Shown in pieces: positions 1-5,418 of a stretch of 5,435 nt of DNA (its first letter is position 1; each line of letters opens with the position of its first letter). The position numbers and the translations under genes are program-made. The stretch covers positions 1 through 5,435 of the forward strand of contig JAGGWT010000130.1 of assembly GCA_021163455.1 (NCBI GenBank), read 5' to 3'. The stretch is from Thermoplasmata archaeon. Lineage in GTDB: Archaea > Thermoplasmatota > E2 > DHVEG-1 > B18-G2. The notes beneath the pieces were generated by a model. That model saw nothing but the letters and a program-made list of their open reading frames with translations, was not told where the DNA came from and searched no databases.

Positions 1-826
1 AACTGTGCATCGCTCCTTTTCCTTTCAATTGAATAAATTCGTAGACAACATGGTGTGGAGGAGGATAGTTGAAAATCTTCTCGGATATAACCTTTCCGGT
101 GTCCCACGAGCTTCCCGCTGCAGCATGGTCTTTACCAAACGGTTCAAAAGTTACGCCTAACATCTTCCATCTTGCAGGCCAGTCAACCCTCCATGGAAGT
201 TTCCCGATTCCTCCTTTCCTTATATCGACCTCCCCTTCATATCCGCAAGATGAACATTTGTACTCTATCTTCGGATACTGATACATAAGCGGAGAAGTGG
301 TTGTCAGTTTCTTACAGTTTTCACACATGATATTGAGAGGTATCCAGTTTTTTGGAAGTTCTCTCCCGGATATGGTCTCTATGATTTCTTTTATATCGCG
401 GGTTCTCTTCATCGCTATCTGAATGTACTCGCTGTATTTCCCTTCCTTGTACAGCAGCGAGGCGCGATAAACTGTGGGCTTTACACCTATCTCGTCCAGA
501 CAGTTGAGAAAATTCTCGAGATAATGGTCTGCGTAACTTTTGTGACCTCCACATGGACACGGAATCTCTGAAAGAGGCATTCCTACGAATTTTTCATAAC
601 TTGAAGGTAAAAATGGGTATACCTTTCGGAGCTGGTCAAAATCGTCTGCAACATAGATGAGTTCTGCATCCAGTCCCCTGTCAATAGCAGCTCTGTAAAC
701 AGCATCTGCTGTAAGCACTTCTCTCATATTGCCTATATGGATAGGACCTGACGGAGTAATGCCTGTAGCTATCACATGCTTCCTGTCTTCTTCAAGTTGG
801 GAAGCCAGAACATCAGCCCAGTGCAT
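1..826 (-). CDS. lysS: Class I lysyl-tRNA synthetase (partial, C-terminal part beyond the left edge)
   Basis: Charges tRNA-Lys with lysine in the cytoplasm. The reading frame is open from the ATG at 826 to the left edge, giving 275 residues with no stop, so the gene is cut by the window and not broken. The Rossmann half carries the class I nucleotide-binding signature TPSGPIHIGN (residues 24-33, HIGH-type motif). A CPC...H group is at 90-95, a four-Cys zinc-ribbon pair (CENC 168-171, CSSC 191-194) follows, and the block PWRVDWPARW at 211-220 leads into EPFGKDH (228-234), which is characteristic of class I LysRS. The last visible residues, LKGKGAMHS (267-275), begin the KMSKS-type loop. The anticodon-binding domain is off the window. 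The start is fixed by AAGGAG at 832-837, which overlaps the stop codon of the upstream gfcR-like gene; the two genes are 10 bases apart and probably cotranscribed. The identification is by motif reading and is strong. Confidence 0.95.
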   Translation of the reverse strand, partial: MHWADVLASQLEEDRKHVIATGITPSGPIHIGNMREVLTADAVYRAAIDRGLDAELIYVADDFDQLRKVYPFLPSSYEKFVGMPLSEIPCPCGGHKSYADHYLENFLNCLDEIGVKPTVYRASLLYKEGKYSEYIQIAMKRTRDIKEIIETISGRELPKNWIPLNIMCENCKKLTTTSPLMYQYPKIEYKCSSCGYEGEVDIRKGGIGKLPWRVDWPARWKMLGVTFEPFGKDHAAAGSSWDTGKVISEKIFNYPPPHHVVYEFIQLKGKGAMHS

Positions 827-829
827 AAT

Positions 830-837
830 ATCTCCTT
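830..837 (-). promoter_or_regulatory. Shine-Dalgarno site of lysS overlapping the gfcR-like stop codon
   Basis: On the minus strand AAGGAGAT lies 3 bases before the lysS ATG, and its first base is also the last base of the upstream gene's TAA stop. It supports ATG 826 as the start and implies translation of lysS from a shared message with the upstream gene. Confidence 0.75.
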
Positions 838-1415
838 TAGATAACCCTTGTCCGTATCAGTGCTCTCAGTGGAACACCCTCAACATCATTCTGGGCTCTC
901 TTATTGACAAGAGTCACACATAAAACCGGATTTCCACCCTCCTTTTTTGTAGCAGTTATTGCCTTCCTCATGGTCTTTCCGCTTCCTATGACATCATCCA
1001 CGATCACCGCATTTTTATCCTTGAGCCCAGCATAATTCGAACTGAACACTCCAACTTTCTCGGTGTGGGGCCTAAAAATAGCAAGCTCTAGGTCGAGCTC
1101 TTCCGCTATGAAGGTTGCGTAGGGTATACCGTTTATTGCTATACCGATAACCGTATCTATGTCAAGTTCTCTGTTTTCTGCTTCCTCTACAATAATATCC
1201 GCCATAGCGCTTGCGATGTATCTGATCCTTGATGGATATACTCCTATCGATCTCCATCCGATCTTCACATCTTTCCCAGGTTTCTCTTTTTCTTCTTTGC
1301 TGAGTAACCACTCCACTGTCTCTTCCGCAATGTTCATCTCTGATGCTATTTCATATGTGTTGAGTCCACTTTCCTTTAGTTTTCTTGCTTTTTCCCTGAG
1401 CGCCTGTATTTCCAT
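837..1415 (-). CDS. gfcR: PyrE-like transcriptional regulator, GfcR family (HTH plus phosphoribosyltransferase fold)
   Basis: 192 residues. Residues about 1-40 form a helix-turn-helix (a LNTYEIASEMNIAEETVEWL core). The rest is a type I phosphoribosyltransferase fold with a clear PRPP-binding loop, VIVDDVIGSGKTM (137-149). The segment before it, FRPHTEKVGVFSSNYAG (114-130), stands where true orotate phosphoribosyltransferases carry their Lys/His-rich catalytic loop, so this is more likely a DNA-binding regulator than a pyrimidine biosynthetic enzyme. In haloarchaea the family member GfcR controls sugar catabolic and central glycolytic genes. Whether it does so here is inference, and many databases label such proteins orotate phosphoribosyltransferase-like. 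The ATG at 1415 is supported by GGTGAT just upstream. A BRE/TATA pair lies at 1445-1459. It is the first gene of a two-gene unit with lysS, 10 bases downstream, and it is divergent from the winged-helix gene at 1528. Confidence 0.85.
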   Translation of the reverse strand: MEIQALREKARKLKESGLNTYEIASEMNIAEETVEWLLSKEEKEKPGKDVKIGWRSIGVYPSRIRYIASAMADIIVEEAENRELDIDTVIGIAINGIPYATFIAEELDLELAIFRPHTEKVGVFSSNYAGLKDKNAVIVDDVIGSGKTMRKAITATKKEGGNPVLCVTLVNKRAQNDVEGVPLRALIRTRVI

Positions 1416-1418
1416 AAT

Positions 1419-1424
1419 ATCACC
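1419..1424 (-). promoter_or_regulatory. Shine-Dalgarno site of the gfcR-like gene
   Basis: The minus strand reads GGTGAT then ATT before the ATG at 1415. GGTGAT is complementary to the usual archaeal 16S 3' end (AUCACC). The promoter geometry predicts a leader of only about 7-9 bases, so the site would lie at the very 5' end of the message. Confidence 0.55.
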
Positions 1425-1444
1425 ACCAGAAAATACGGGATTGT

Positions 1445-1459
1445 AATTATTTAGTTTTC
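1445..1459 (-). promoter_or_regulatory. BRE/TATA promoter of the gfcR-lysS unit
   Basis: On the minus strand GAAAACT (1453-1459) fits the archaeal BRE pattern SRNAANT and is directly followed by the TATA-like AAATAATT (1445-1452). Transcription would begin near 1422-1424, a few bases before the start codon. The call rests on motif and spacing only. Confidence 0.6.
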
Positions 1460-1499
1460 GTTTACCACGACAGATTATGATGCAAAAATAAACGGAAAA
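1455..1499. repeat. Imperfect inverted repeat linking the two divergent promoters
   Basis: TTTTCGTTTA at 1455-1464 is the reverse complement, with one base missing, of TAAACGGAAAA at 1489-1499. Each arm contains most of the BRE of one promoter, so the two promoters share an outward-reading TAAACG(G)AAAA core. It may be a symmetric regulator site or just two similar promoters. Confidence 0.5.
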
Positions 1500-1508
1500 T
1501 TAATTAAC
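1494..1508 (+). promoter_or_regulatory. BRE/TATA promoter of the winged-helix gene
   Basis: GGAAAAT (1494-1500) fits the BRE pattern SRNAANT and is followed at once by the AT-rich TATA-like TAATTAAC (1501-1508). Its centre is about 24-25 bases from the ATG at 1528, so transcription should start at or next to the start codon. No Shine-Dalgarno is present before 1528, which fits a leaderless message. Confidence 0.6.
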
Positions 1509-1527
1509 ACATCCAGACTTTGCAAAA

Positions 1528-2073
1528 ATGATGGTTGGGGAGGATAATAAGATTTCAACGAAGGTAACGAAGTTGTTTAAGGAAGGTACCATAAAGGTAC
1601 TCGATGCAATAGGTAGAGGTGGAAAACTCAGATGGAAGGAAATTCAGGATATGACAAAGCTACCTGTTGCTACGCTCAACAGGTCTCTTTCTCTGCTGAA
1701 GGAGATGCACTTTATAACCAAAGAAGAGGAGCAGTACAGACTGACATGGGTTGGGGATCTCCTGCTGGATATACTGGCCACCTTTGGCATAGTAGAATCA
1801 TCTCCAAGTAAAGAAGCAGAGGATTCCTCCACTGAAAAATCTATAGCCAGAGATATGGTGCTTTCATCCCTCATTATGCTATTTGCGACCCTGAAAAATA
1901 GAGGAAGTTTTGATTTAAGGGAATTCGAAATAGCAATGGAGGAGCAAAAAGGGACCATCCATAAAGTGATCGAAAACTTTGAAGAAGGAGGTCTTGTGAG
2001 CAGAGAGGGTGATAAAATCATAGCGACGGACCTTCTTAAGAATATGGACCTTATAGACATAATATCCTTGTAA
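1528..2073 (+). CDS. Double winged-helix DNA-binding protein, uncharacterised
   Basis: 181 residues, soluble, with no signal peptide or membrane segment. Residues about 12-75 read as a winged helix: a first helix (TKVTKLFKEGTIKVLDAI), a helix-turn-helix at about 36-60 (WKEIQDMTKLPVATLNRSL) and a wing with YRLTWVGDLLL (70-80). A polar Ser/Glu linker spans about 90-105. The C-terminal half, about 109-167, has a second winged-helix-like pattern: a hydrophobic helix, then FDLREFEIAMEEQKGTIHKV as the helix-turn-helix and GLVSREGDKIIATD as the wing. This layout suggests an archaeal transcription regulator; ligand and targets are unknown. The start could be either of the adjacent Met codons (1528 or 1531); the promoter spacing favours 1528. 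It is divergent from gfcR and convergent with the three-gene operon, ending 27 bases from it. It might regulate either neighbour, but nothing in the sequence proves that. Confidence 0.8.
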   Translation: MMVGEDNKISTKVTKLFKEGTIKVLDAIGRGGKLRWKEIQDMTKLPVATLNRSLSLLKEMHFITKEEEQYRLTWVGDLLLDILATFGIVESSPSKEAEDSSTEKSIARDMVLSSLIMLFATLKNRGSFDLREFEIAMEEQKGTIHKVIENFEEGGLVSREGDKIIATDLLKNMDLIDIISL

Positions 2074-2100
2074 AGAGTTGGCTCGACACAAAAGTAATCT

Positions 2101-2658
2101 TTATTCCTTCACAAAGACGATAGATTCTGTTCCGTCCTTGCGCCGATAACGCTTAATCATCTTCAGCCCATTGACCTTTAGATTTTCCTTTCCGAATATT
2201 TTGGAGAACGCCCCCGCCGTCCTGCAAAGGATATATGTTCCGCTGTCGGCATCCTTCGATATTCTTTCCAGTACTCTGCTCTTGGGCTCTATACCGAGGG
2301 CCACAACTATAAGGTTGTATCCTTTCAAATCCACTTCCATACCATCTGCTTTTTTTACGATCACATTTTTAAGTCCATACCTATCGATAATCTTCTCTGC
2401 ATTCCTCACAGCAATTTCGTCACGATCTATACTGACAATTTCCCATTTCTTGTTTCTAGCAAGCGATATCACGGTATTTGGAATAGAGCCACAACCCATT
2501 ATCAAAACCTTCGAATTCATATTAAGGTCGAACTGTGAAAATTCTTCAAGCACTGTTCTTTCTTGGATATCGATATAGAACTCTGTAAGAAAATTCGATT
2601 TTGAAAAGATCTTTTCTACAAACCTGAGTAATTTATTGTGAAGGTACTGCAGTTCCAT
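2101..2658 (-). CDS. Nicotianamine synthase/CntL-like SAM-dependent transferase, short form
   Basis: 185 residues. A Rossmann SAM-binding core starts with VLIMGCGSIPNT (51-62), followed by IVSIDRDEIAVRNAEKII with the acidic ribose-binding position at D78 or D80. The further blocks YNLIVVALGIEPKSRVLERI (114-133), YILCRTAGAF (142-151) and a C-terminal strand pair ending ESIVFVKE follow the order and spacing I recall for nicotianamine synthases, including the archaeal thermonicotianamine synthase and bacterial CntL. Known members of that family transfer an aminobutanoyl group from SAM and do not methylate. Only about 50 residues precede motif I, roughly half the N-terminal helical part I recall in full-length archaeal members, so the acceptor pocket must differ. 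A plain class I methyltransferase is the alternative. It is the last gene of the operon; its start overlaps the radical SAM gene by 26 bases and is supported by GGGAG seven bases upstream. Confidence 0.75.
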   Translation of the reverse strand: MELQYLHNKLLRFVEKIFSKSNFLTEFYIDIQERTVLEEFSQFDLNMNSKVLIMGCGSIPNTVISLARNKKWEIVSIDRDEIAVRNAEKIIDRYGLKNVIVKKADGMEVDLKGYNLIVVALGIEPKSRVLERISKDADSGTYILCRTAGAFSKIFGKENLKVNGLKMIKRYRRKDGTESIVFVKE

Positions 2659-4000
2659 TCCTTAGCTCCCTTTCTATTCTTTTTCTCTCTATTTTGTAAT
2701 ACCTTCTCATAGCAAAATTCAGTGTAGGTAGAGATAATAAAGCAGGTGACTTTTCATACTCTTTGGCATATCCGAAGTGGTGAAGGATTCTTTTTAGCAC
2801 CTTATCCATTGAATAAAATTTCTTTGTGATCCACATATATCCCTCTAGCAACTCTTCAGGTGTCATTTTTTTAGGTCTGAAAACAACATGCGCCTGGCTG
2901 TACTTCGACCAGTCTTTCGTCAGTATCCTTCCCTCTCTCTCGAATCTCTCGTATATGGCTGTTCCAGGGTAAGGTGTTAATATGTTAAATTCTATACCAT
3001 CAACCTGCCACTCTTCAAGCGCATTGTATGTGGTCTCAAAAACATCTGGAGTATCCTCGTCAAAACCGAATATCATTCCGCCAACGACCGCTATTCCATG
3101 TTTCTGGATTTTTTGCACGTATTCTCCGTATTTCTCCACAACGTTAATGTTTGTCATCTTGTGAATTTTTTTGAGTGTTTCTTTGGATATAGATTCAAAA
3201 CCAACAAACCACTGTATACATCCCGCCTCTTTTGATAGTCTTAAGAACTCTTCGTCCCTGCCAAGAACATTAATATTTCCATTTGCTATCCATTTTTTAC
3301 CCAGCCCTCTCATAGCTTTAAAGAGTGCTTTCGAGTACTCGATGTCGAGTGTGAGACTTGCATCTCTGAATATTATAACCTTATTGGGAATGGACTTAAT
3401 ATCCTCTATAACATCCTTGATAGGTCTCTTCCTGACAATCCTTCCAAGAAGTTTGGAAGTGGGACAGAAATCACACCCTACCGGGCAACCTCGTGTCGCC
3501 TGCACGGCGCCAGAGAGAAAGTTATAGTAGAGGTCTCTTCTGGGATTGGGTATTTTTGATAAATCTGGTTTCTCATTAGAAAAGTATTTTTCCTTCAGTT
3601 TTCCTTTCTCCAGATCTTCAAGCAACTGGGGCCAGAGATTCTCAGCTTCTCCAATCACCACAGCATCAGCATGTTGTTTGGCTTCATCAGGAAGTGCAGA
3701 GACATGATATCCACCGAGAACAACCTTTACTCCCAACTCTCTGAATTTATCTGCTATCTCGTATGCCCTTTTTGCAGTAATGGTAAGTACGGATATTCCC
3801 ACCAGATCCCACTCATCCGTTATTTTCAGTTTCTCGTAGTTTTCATTCAAAATTTTCACGTAATGTTTCTTTGGAGTCACTGCAGCCACCATCGGGAGCG
3901 TGAGAGAGGGGTTACCATAGATTATCGATATTGGTTTTAATCTATCCCTGTATGTTATGATCCCGTGCTCCAGCCTGGGCTCTATAAGCAATATCCTCAT
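2633..4000 (-). CDS. B12-binding radical SAM enzyme with DUF4070/HpnP-like C-terminus
   Basis: 455 residues. The N-terminal part (about 1-140) is a cobalamin-binding Rossmann domain with WDLVGISVLTITA (64-76), VVLGGYHVSALPDEA (93-107) and AVVIGEAE (113-120). The classical DxHxxG cobalamin motif is not visible, which is common in this family. The radical SAM core opens with ATRGCPVGCDFCPTS (168-182), whose C172, C176 and C179 form the CX3CX2C ligand set of the 4Fe-4S cluster. The barrel continues through FVGFES (265-270) and GGMIFGFDEDT (307-317) to LTPYPGTAIYERF (341-353). The tail, with VVFRPKKMTPEELLEGYMW (372-390), matches the pattern I know from hopanoid-methylase-type (HpnP, DUF4070) proteins. 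Such enzymes often methylate unactivated carbon or rearrange small molecules; the substrate here is unknown. The start lies 4 bases after the upstream stop, with AAGGA eight bases before it. Confidence 0.88.
   Translation of the reverse strand: MRILLIEPRLEHGIITYRDRLKPISIIYGNPSLTLPMVAAVTPKKHYVKILNENYEKLKITDEWDLVGISVLTITAKRAYEIADKFRELGVKVVLGGYHVSALPDEAKQHADAVVIGEAENLWPQLLEDLEKGKLKEKYFSNEKPDLSKIPNPRRDLYYNFLSGAVQATRGCPVGCDFCPTSKLLGRIVRKRPIKDVIEDIKSIPNKVIIFRDASLTLDIEYSKALFKAMRGLGKKWIANGNINVLGRDEEFLRLSKEAGCIQWFVGFESISKETLKKIHKMTNINVVEKYGEYVQKIQKHGIAVVGGMIFGFDEDTPDVFETTYNALEEWQVDGIEFNILTPYPGTAIYERFEREGRILTKDWSKYSQAHVVFRPKKMTPEELLEGYMWITKKFYSMDKVLKRILHHFGYAKEYEKSPALLSLPTLNFAMRRYYKIERKRIERELRNGTAVPSQ
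2666..2670 (-). promoter_or_regulatory. Internal Shine-Dalgarno site for the nicotianamine-synthase-like gene
   Basis: GGGAG on the minus strand lies seven bases before ATG 2658, inside the last codons of the radical SAM gene. It decides the start and makes the 26-base gene overlap credible. Confidence 0.55.
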
Positions 4001-4004
4001 ACTA

Positions 4005-5372
4005 TCAGTCCTTTTTCACTTTCGAAATGACAACAGGTGGAGGTGTCGCAAGACCTTCTCTCCTGTTCATCTTTATCTCCTTTACTTCTTTAATATTCAC
4101 CGAAGCGCCTTTTAAATTTTTCGAGAATTCTTCTTTTAATCTTGAAAACACTTTCTCTTTTTCCTTCTCATTATCATATCTGAGTACAACCAATACATCG
4201 ATTCTATCATAATCTTCCTGAACAATCTGGAACTGCTCTATTATCTTTGAATTACACTCCTGCAGAACCTGATACGGTATACCTGTTATGGCGAGTGGCG
4301 GTATAAAGGTGCCATCGGGTAAAACAATGGAGTCGACTTTTCTACCCTCTATCCTATCTATCACCGGAGAATGCATTCCGCAATCACATTCCTTATCTGA
4401 CAGGACAAGTAGATCACTTACACCGTCGTATCTTATAACTGGCGTACCCCCAGGTACAAGAGATGTGATGATGATTTCCGCCAGCTCTCCTGGAGATGCG
4501 TGCTCACCCTTACCATTCCAGAATTCCATATGAACAATATCACTCTGTAAATGCATGTTGCCCTTCTTGCATTCTATTGCCATTGGTGTACATTCTGTAG
4601 CCCCGTACGTTTCAAAAACCCTCGCATTGAATATCTCTTCCATATATTTGCGAGTGTATTCATCCAGTATAGCACCAGATGATGCTATATATTTAGGATT
4701 GACATTTTCTCCCATACCTTTTTCCTTTAGTATGGCAAGTATCTTGAGTATATCGGGGTACCCCCCTATCATCTCCGGTCTGAATTTGTTTAGATCTTCT
4801 ATGATTTTCTTCGGATCGTCACCAACGTGGTAAACACGTATGTTATCAAGAGAAAATACTCTTCTCACACTTGGTACAGCATCCCTGTTAAAGAAAAGAT
4901 CTTCTCCGCTTCCTGGAGAAATGTCAACAATAAGTGCAATTTTGCTTTTCCTCCAACTTAAACCGTATTCCTTAAGCGCTCTTGTAAAATACAGCAAAGT
5001 GTAATACATAAAAACTGGCTCTACAAATATAGATACCGGTTTTCCTGTTGATCCTGATGTGCTCATGACTCTGTAATCCTCTCTCCTCGCACCTTCTGGA
5101 AGTAGTTTATCAGGGTATGCCTCCCTGAAATCATCTTTTGTAACAACCGGCAGCTTTTCTATATCCTTCAAACCTTTTATCTGTTTCAGATCCACGTTTT
5201 TATATTTTTCCTGATACATTGGCACTGCCATAGCTCTCTTTAAAATCCTCAAAAAGGCCTTATCCCTGTATCTCTCTATCTTCTCCTTAGAATATCTCCA
5301 TATCCTGTCCACATCAAACAGATAGCATTTGATCACTTTCAGGAGTACACCTGGACTCATCAGGGGATTCAT
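4005..5372 (-). CDS. PaaK/CapK-like adenylate-forming enzyme (phenylacetate-CoA ligase / F390 synthetase superfamily)
   Basis: 455 residues, first gene of the operon. Family members activate a carboxylate (or coenzyme F420, in F390 synthetase) with ATP. The P-loop-like A3 motif STSGSTGKP is at 104-112. GGYPDILKIL (203-212), SSGAILDEYT (231-240) and the A5 motif YGATEC (256-261) follow. C268, H274, C329 and C331 (in ECDCG) form the Cys/His set typical of this branch, probably a zinc site. PVIRYDGVSDLL (311-322) stands where the A7 motif falls. Near the C-terminus the usual GKxxR with its adenylation lysine seems to be replaced by NRREGLATP (436-444), so activity may be altered; K434 or the terminal lysines could substitute. 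The start at 5372 has no Shine-Dalgarno and sits about 30 bases from a TATA box, which suggests a nearly leaderless message. The exact substrate cannot be assigned. Confidence 0.87.
   Translation of the reverse strand: MNPLMSPGVLLKVIKCYLFDVDRIWRYSKEKIERYRDKAFLRILKRAMAVPMYQEKYKNVDLKQIKGLKDIEKLPVVTKDDFREAYPDKLLPEGARREDYRVMSTSGSTGKPVSIFVEPVFMYYTLLYFTRALKEYGLSWRKSKIALIVDISPGSGEDLFFNRDAVPSVRRVFSLDNIRVYHVGDDPKKIIEDLNKFRPEMIGGYPDILKILAILKEKGMGENVNPKYIASSGAILDEYTRKYMEEIFNARVFETYGATECTPMAIECKKGNMHLQSDIVHMEFWNGKGEHASPGELAEIIITSLVPGGTPVIRYDGVSDLLVLSDKECDCGMHSPVIDRIEGRKVDSIVLPDGTFIPPLAITGIPYQVLQECNSKIIEQFQIVQEDYDRIDVLVVLRYDNEKEKEKVFSRLKEEFSKNLKGASVNIKEVKEIKMNRREGLATPPPVVISKVKKD
4009..4013 (-). promoter_or_regulatory. 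Shine-Dalgarno site of the radical SAM gene
   Basis: AAGGA on the minus strand lies in the last codons of the adenylate-forming gene, whose TGA stop follows at 4005-4007. It is eight bases before ATG 4000 and supports that start and translational linkage of the two genes. Confidence 0.5.
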
Positions 5373-5397
5373 ACTATATGTTGGGATTTGTCGGGAC

Positions 5398-5412
5398 TTA
5401 TTATAACTTTCG
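5398..5412 (-). promoter_or_regulatory. BRE/TATA promoter of the three-gene operon
   Basis: On the minus strand CGAAAGT (5406-5412) fits the BRE pattern SRNAANT and is directly followed by the TATA box TATAATAA (5398-5405). Transcription is expected near 5375, one to five bases before the start codon at 5372. This is the clearest promoter in the window. Confidence 0.7.
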
Positions 5413-5418
5413 GAAGTT
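5405..5418. repeat. Inverted repeat overlapping the operon promoter, candidate operator
   Basis: AACTT (5405-5409) and AAGTT (5414-5418) are perfect inverted arms around a four-base spacer. The repeat covers the whole BRE and reaches the first base of the TATA box, and it lies upstream of the predicted transcription start. It would act as a DNA site and not as an RNA hairpin. A bound regulator would block TFB/TBP; the binding protein is unknown. Confidence 0.45.

Noticed and set aside
69..560. Open frames on both strands at 69-281 (plus) and 321-560 (minus)
   Set aside because: They lie out of frame within the lysyl-tRNA synthetase gene, whose translation is continuous and carries family motifs.
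837..1415. Biosynthetic orotate phosphoribosyltransferase (pyrE)
   Set aside because: It has an N-terminal helix-turn-helix and lacks the Lys/His-rich catalytic loop expected of OPRT.
1159..1446. 95-codon plus-strand frame opposite the gfcR-like gene
   Set aside because: Ser/Leu-rich antisense shadow of a well-supported gene, with no ribosome site or promoter.
1458..1470. Small inverted repeat TCGT-n5-ACGA in the divergent intergenic region
   Set aside because: Four-base arms are too short to stand out; the longer TAAACG(G)AAAA symmetry is the better signal.
1644..2060. 138-codon minus-strand frame opposite the winged-helix gene
   Set aside because: Low-complexity Ser-rich antisense translation; the plus-strand frame has the promoter and a sensible protein fold.
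2101..2658. Full-function nicotianamine synthase
   Set aside because: The homology looks real, but the N-terminal domain is much shortened, so only a family-level call is safe.
2171..3940. Several plus-strand frames of 60-135 codons opposite the radical SAM and transferase genes
   Set aside because: Antisense shadows with Ser/Phe/Ile-rich composition and no start signals.
4027..4833. Plus-strand frames opposite the adenylate-forming gene
   Set aside because: Antisense shadows of a motif-rich coding sequence.
2633..5372. Two neighbouring genes both encoding exactly 455 residues, as if duplicated
   Set aside because: The proteins belong to unrelated families; the equal length is a coincidence.
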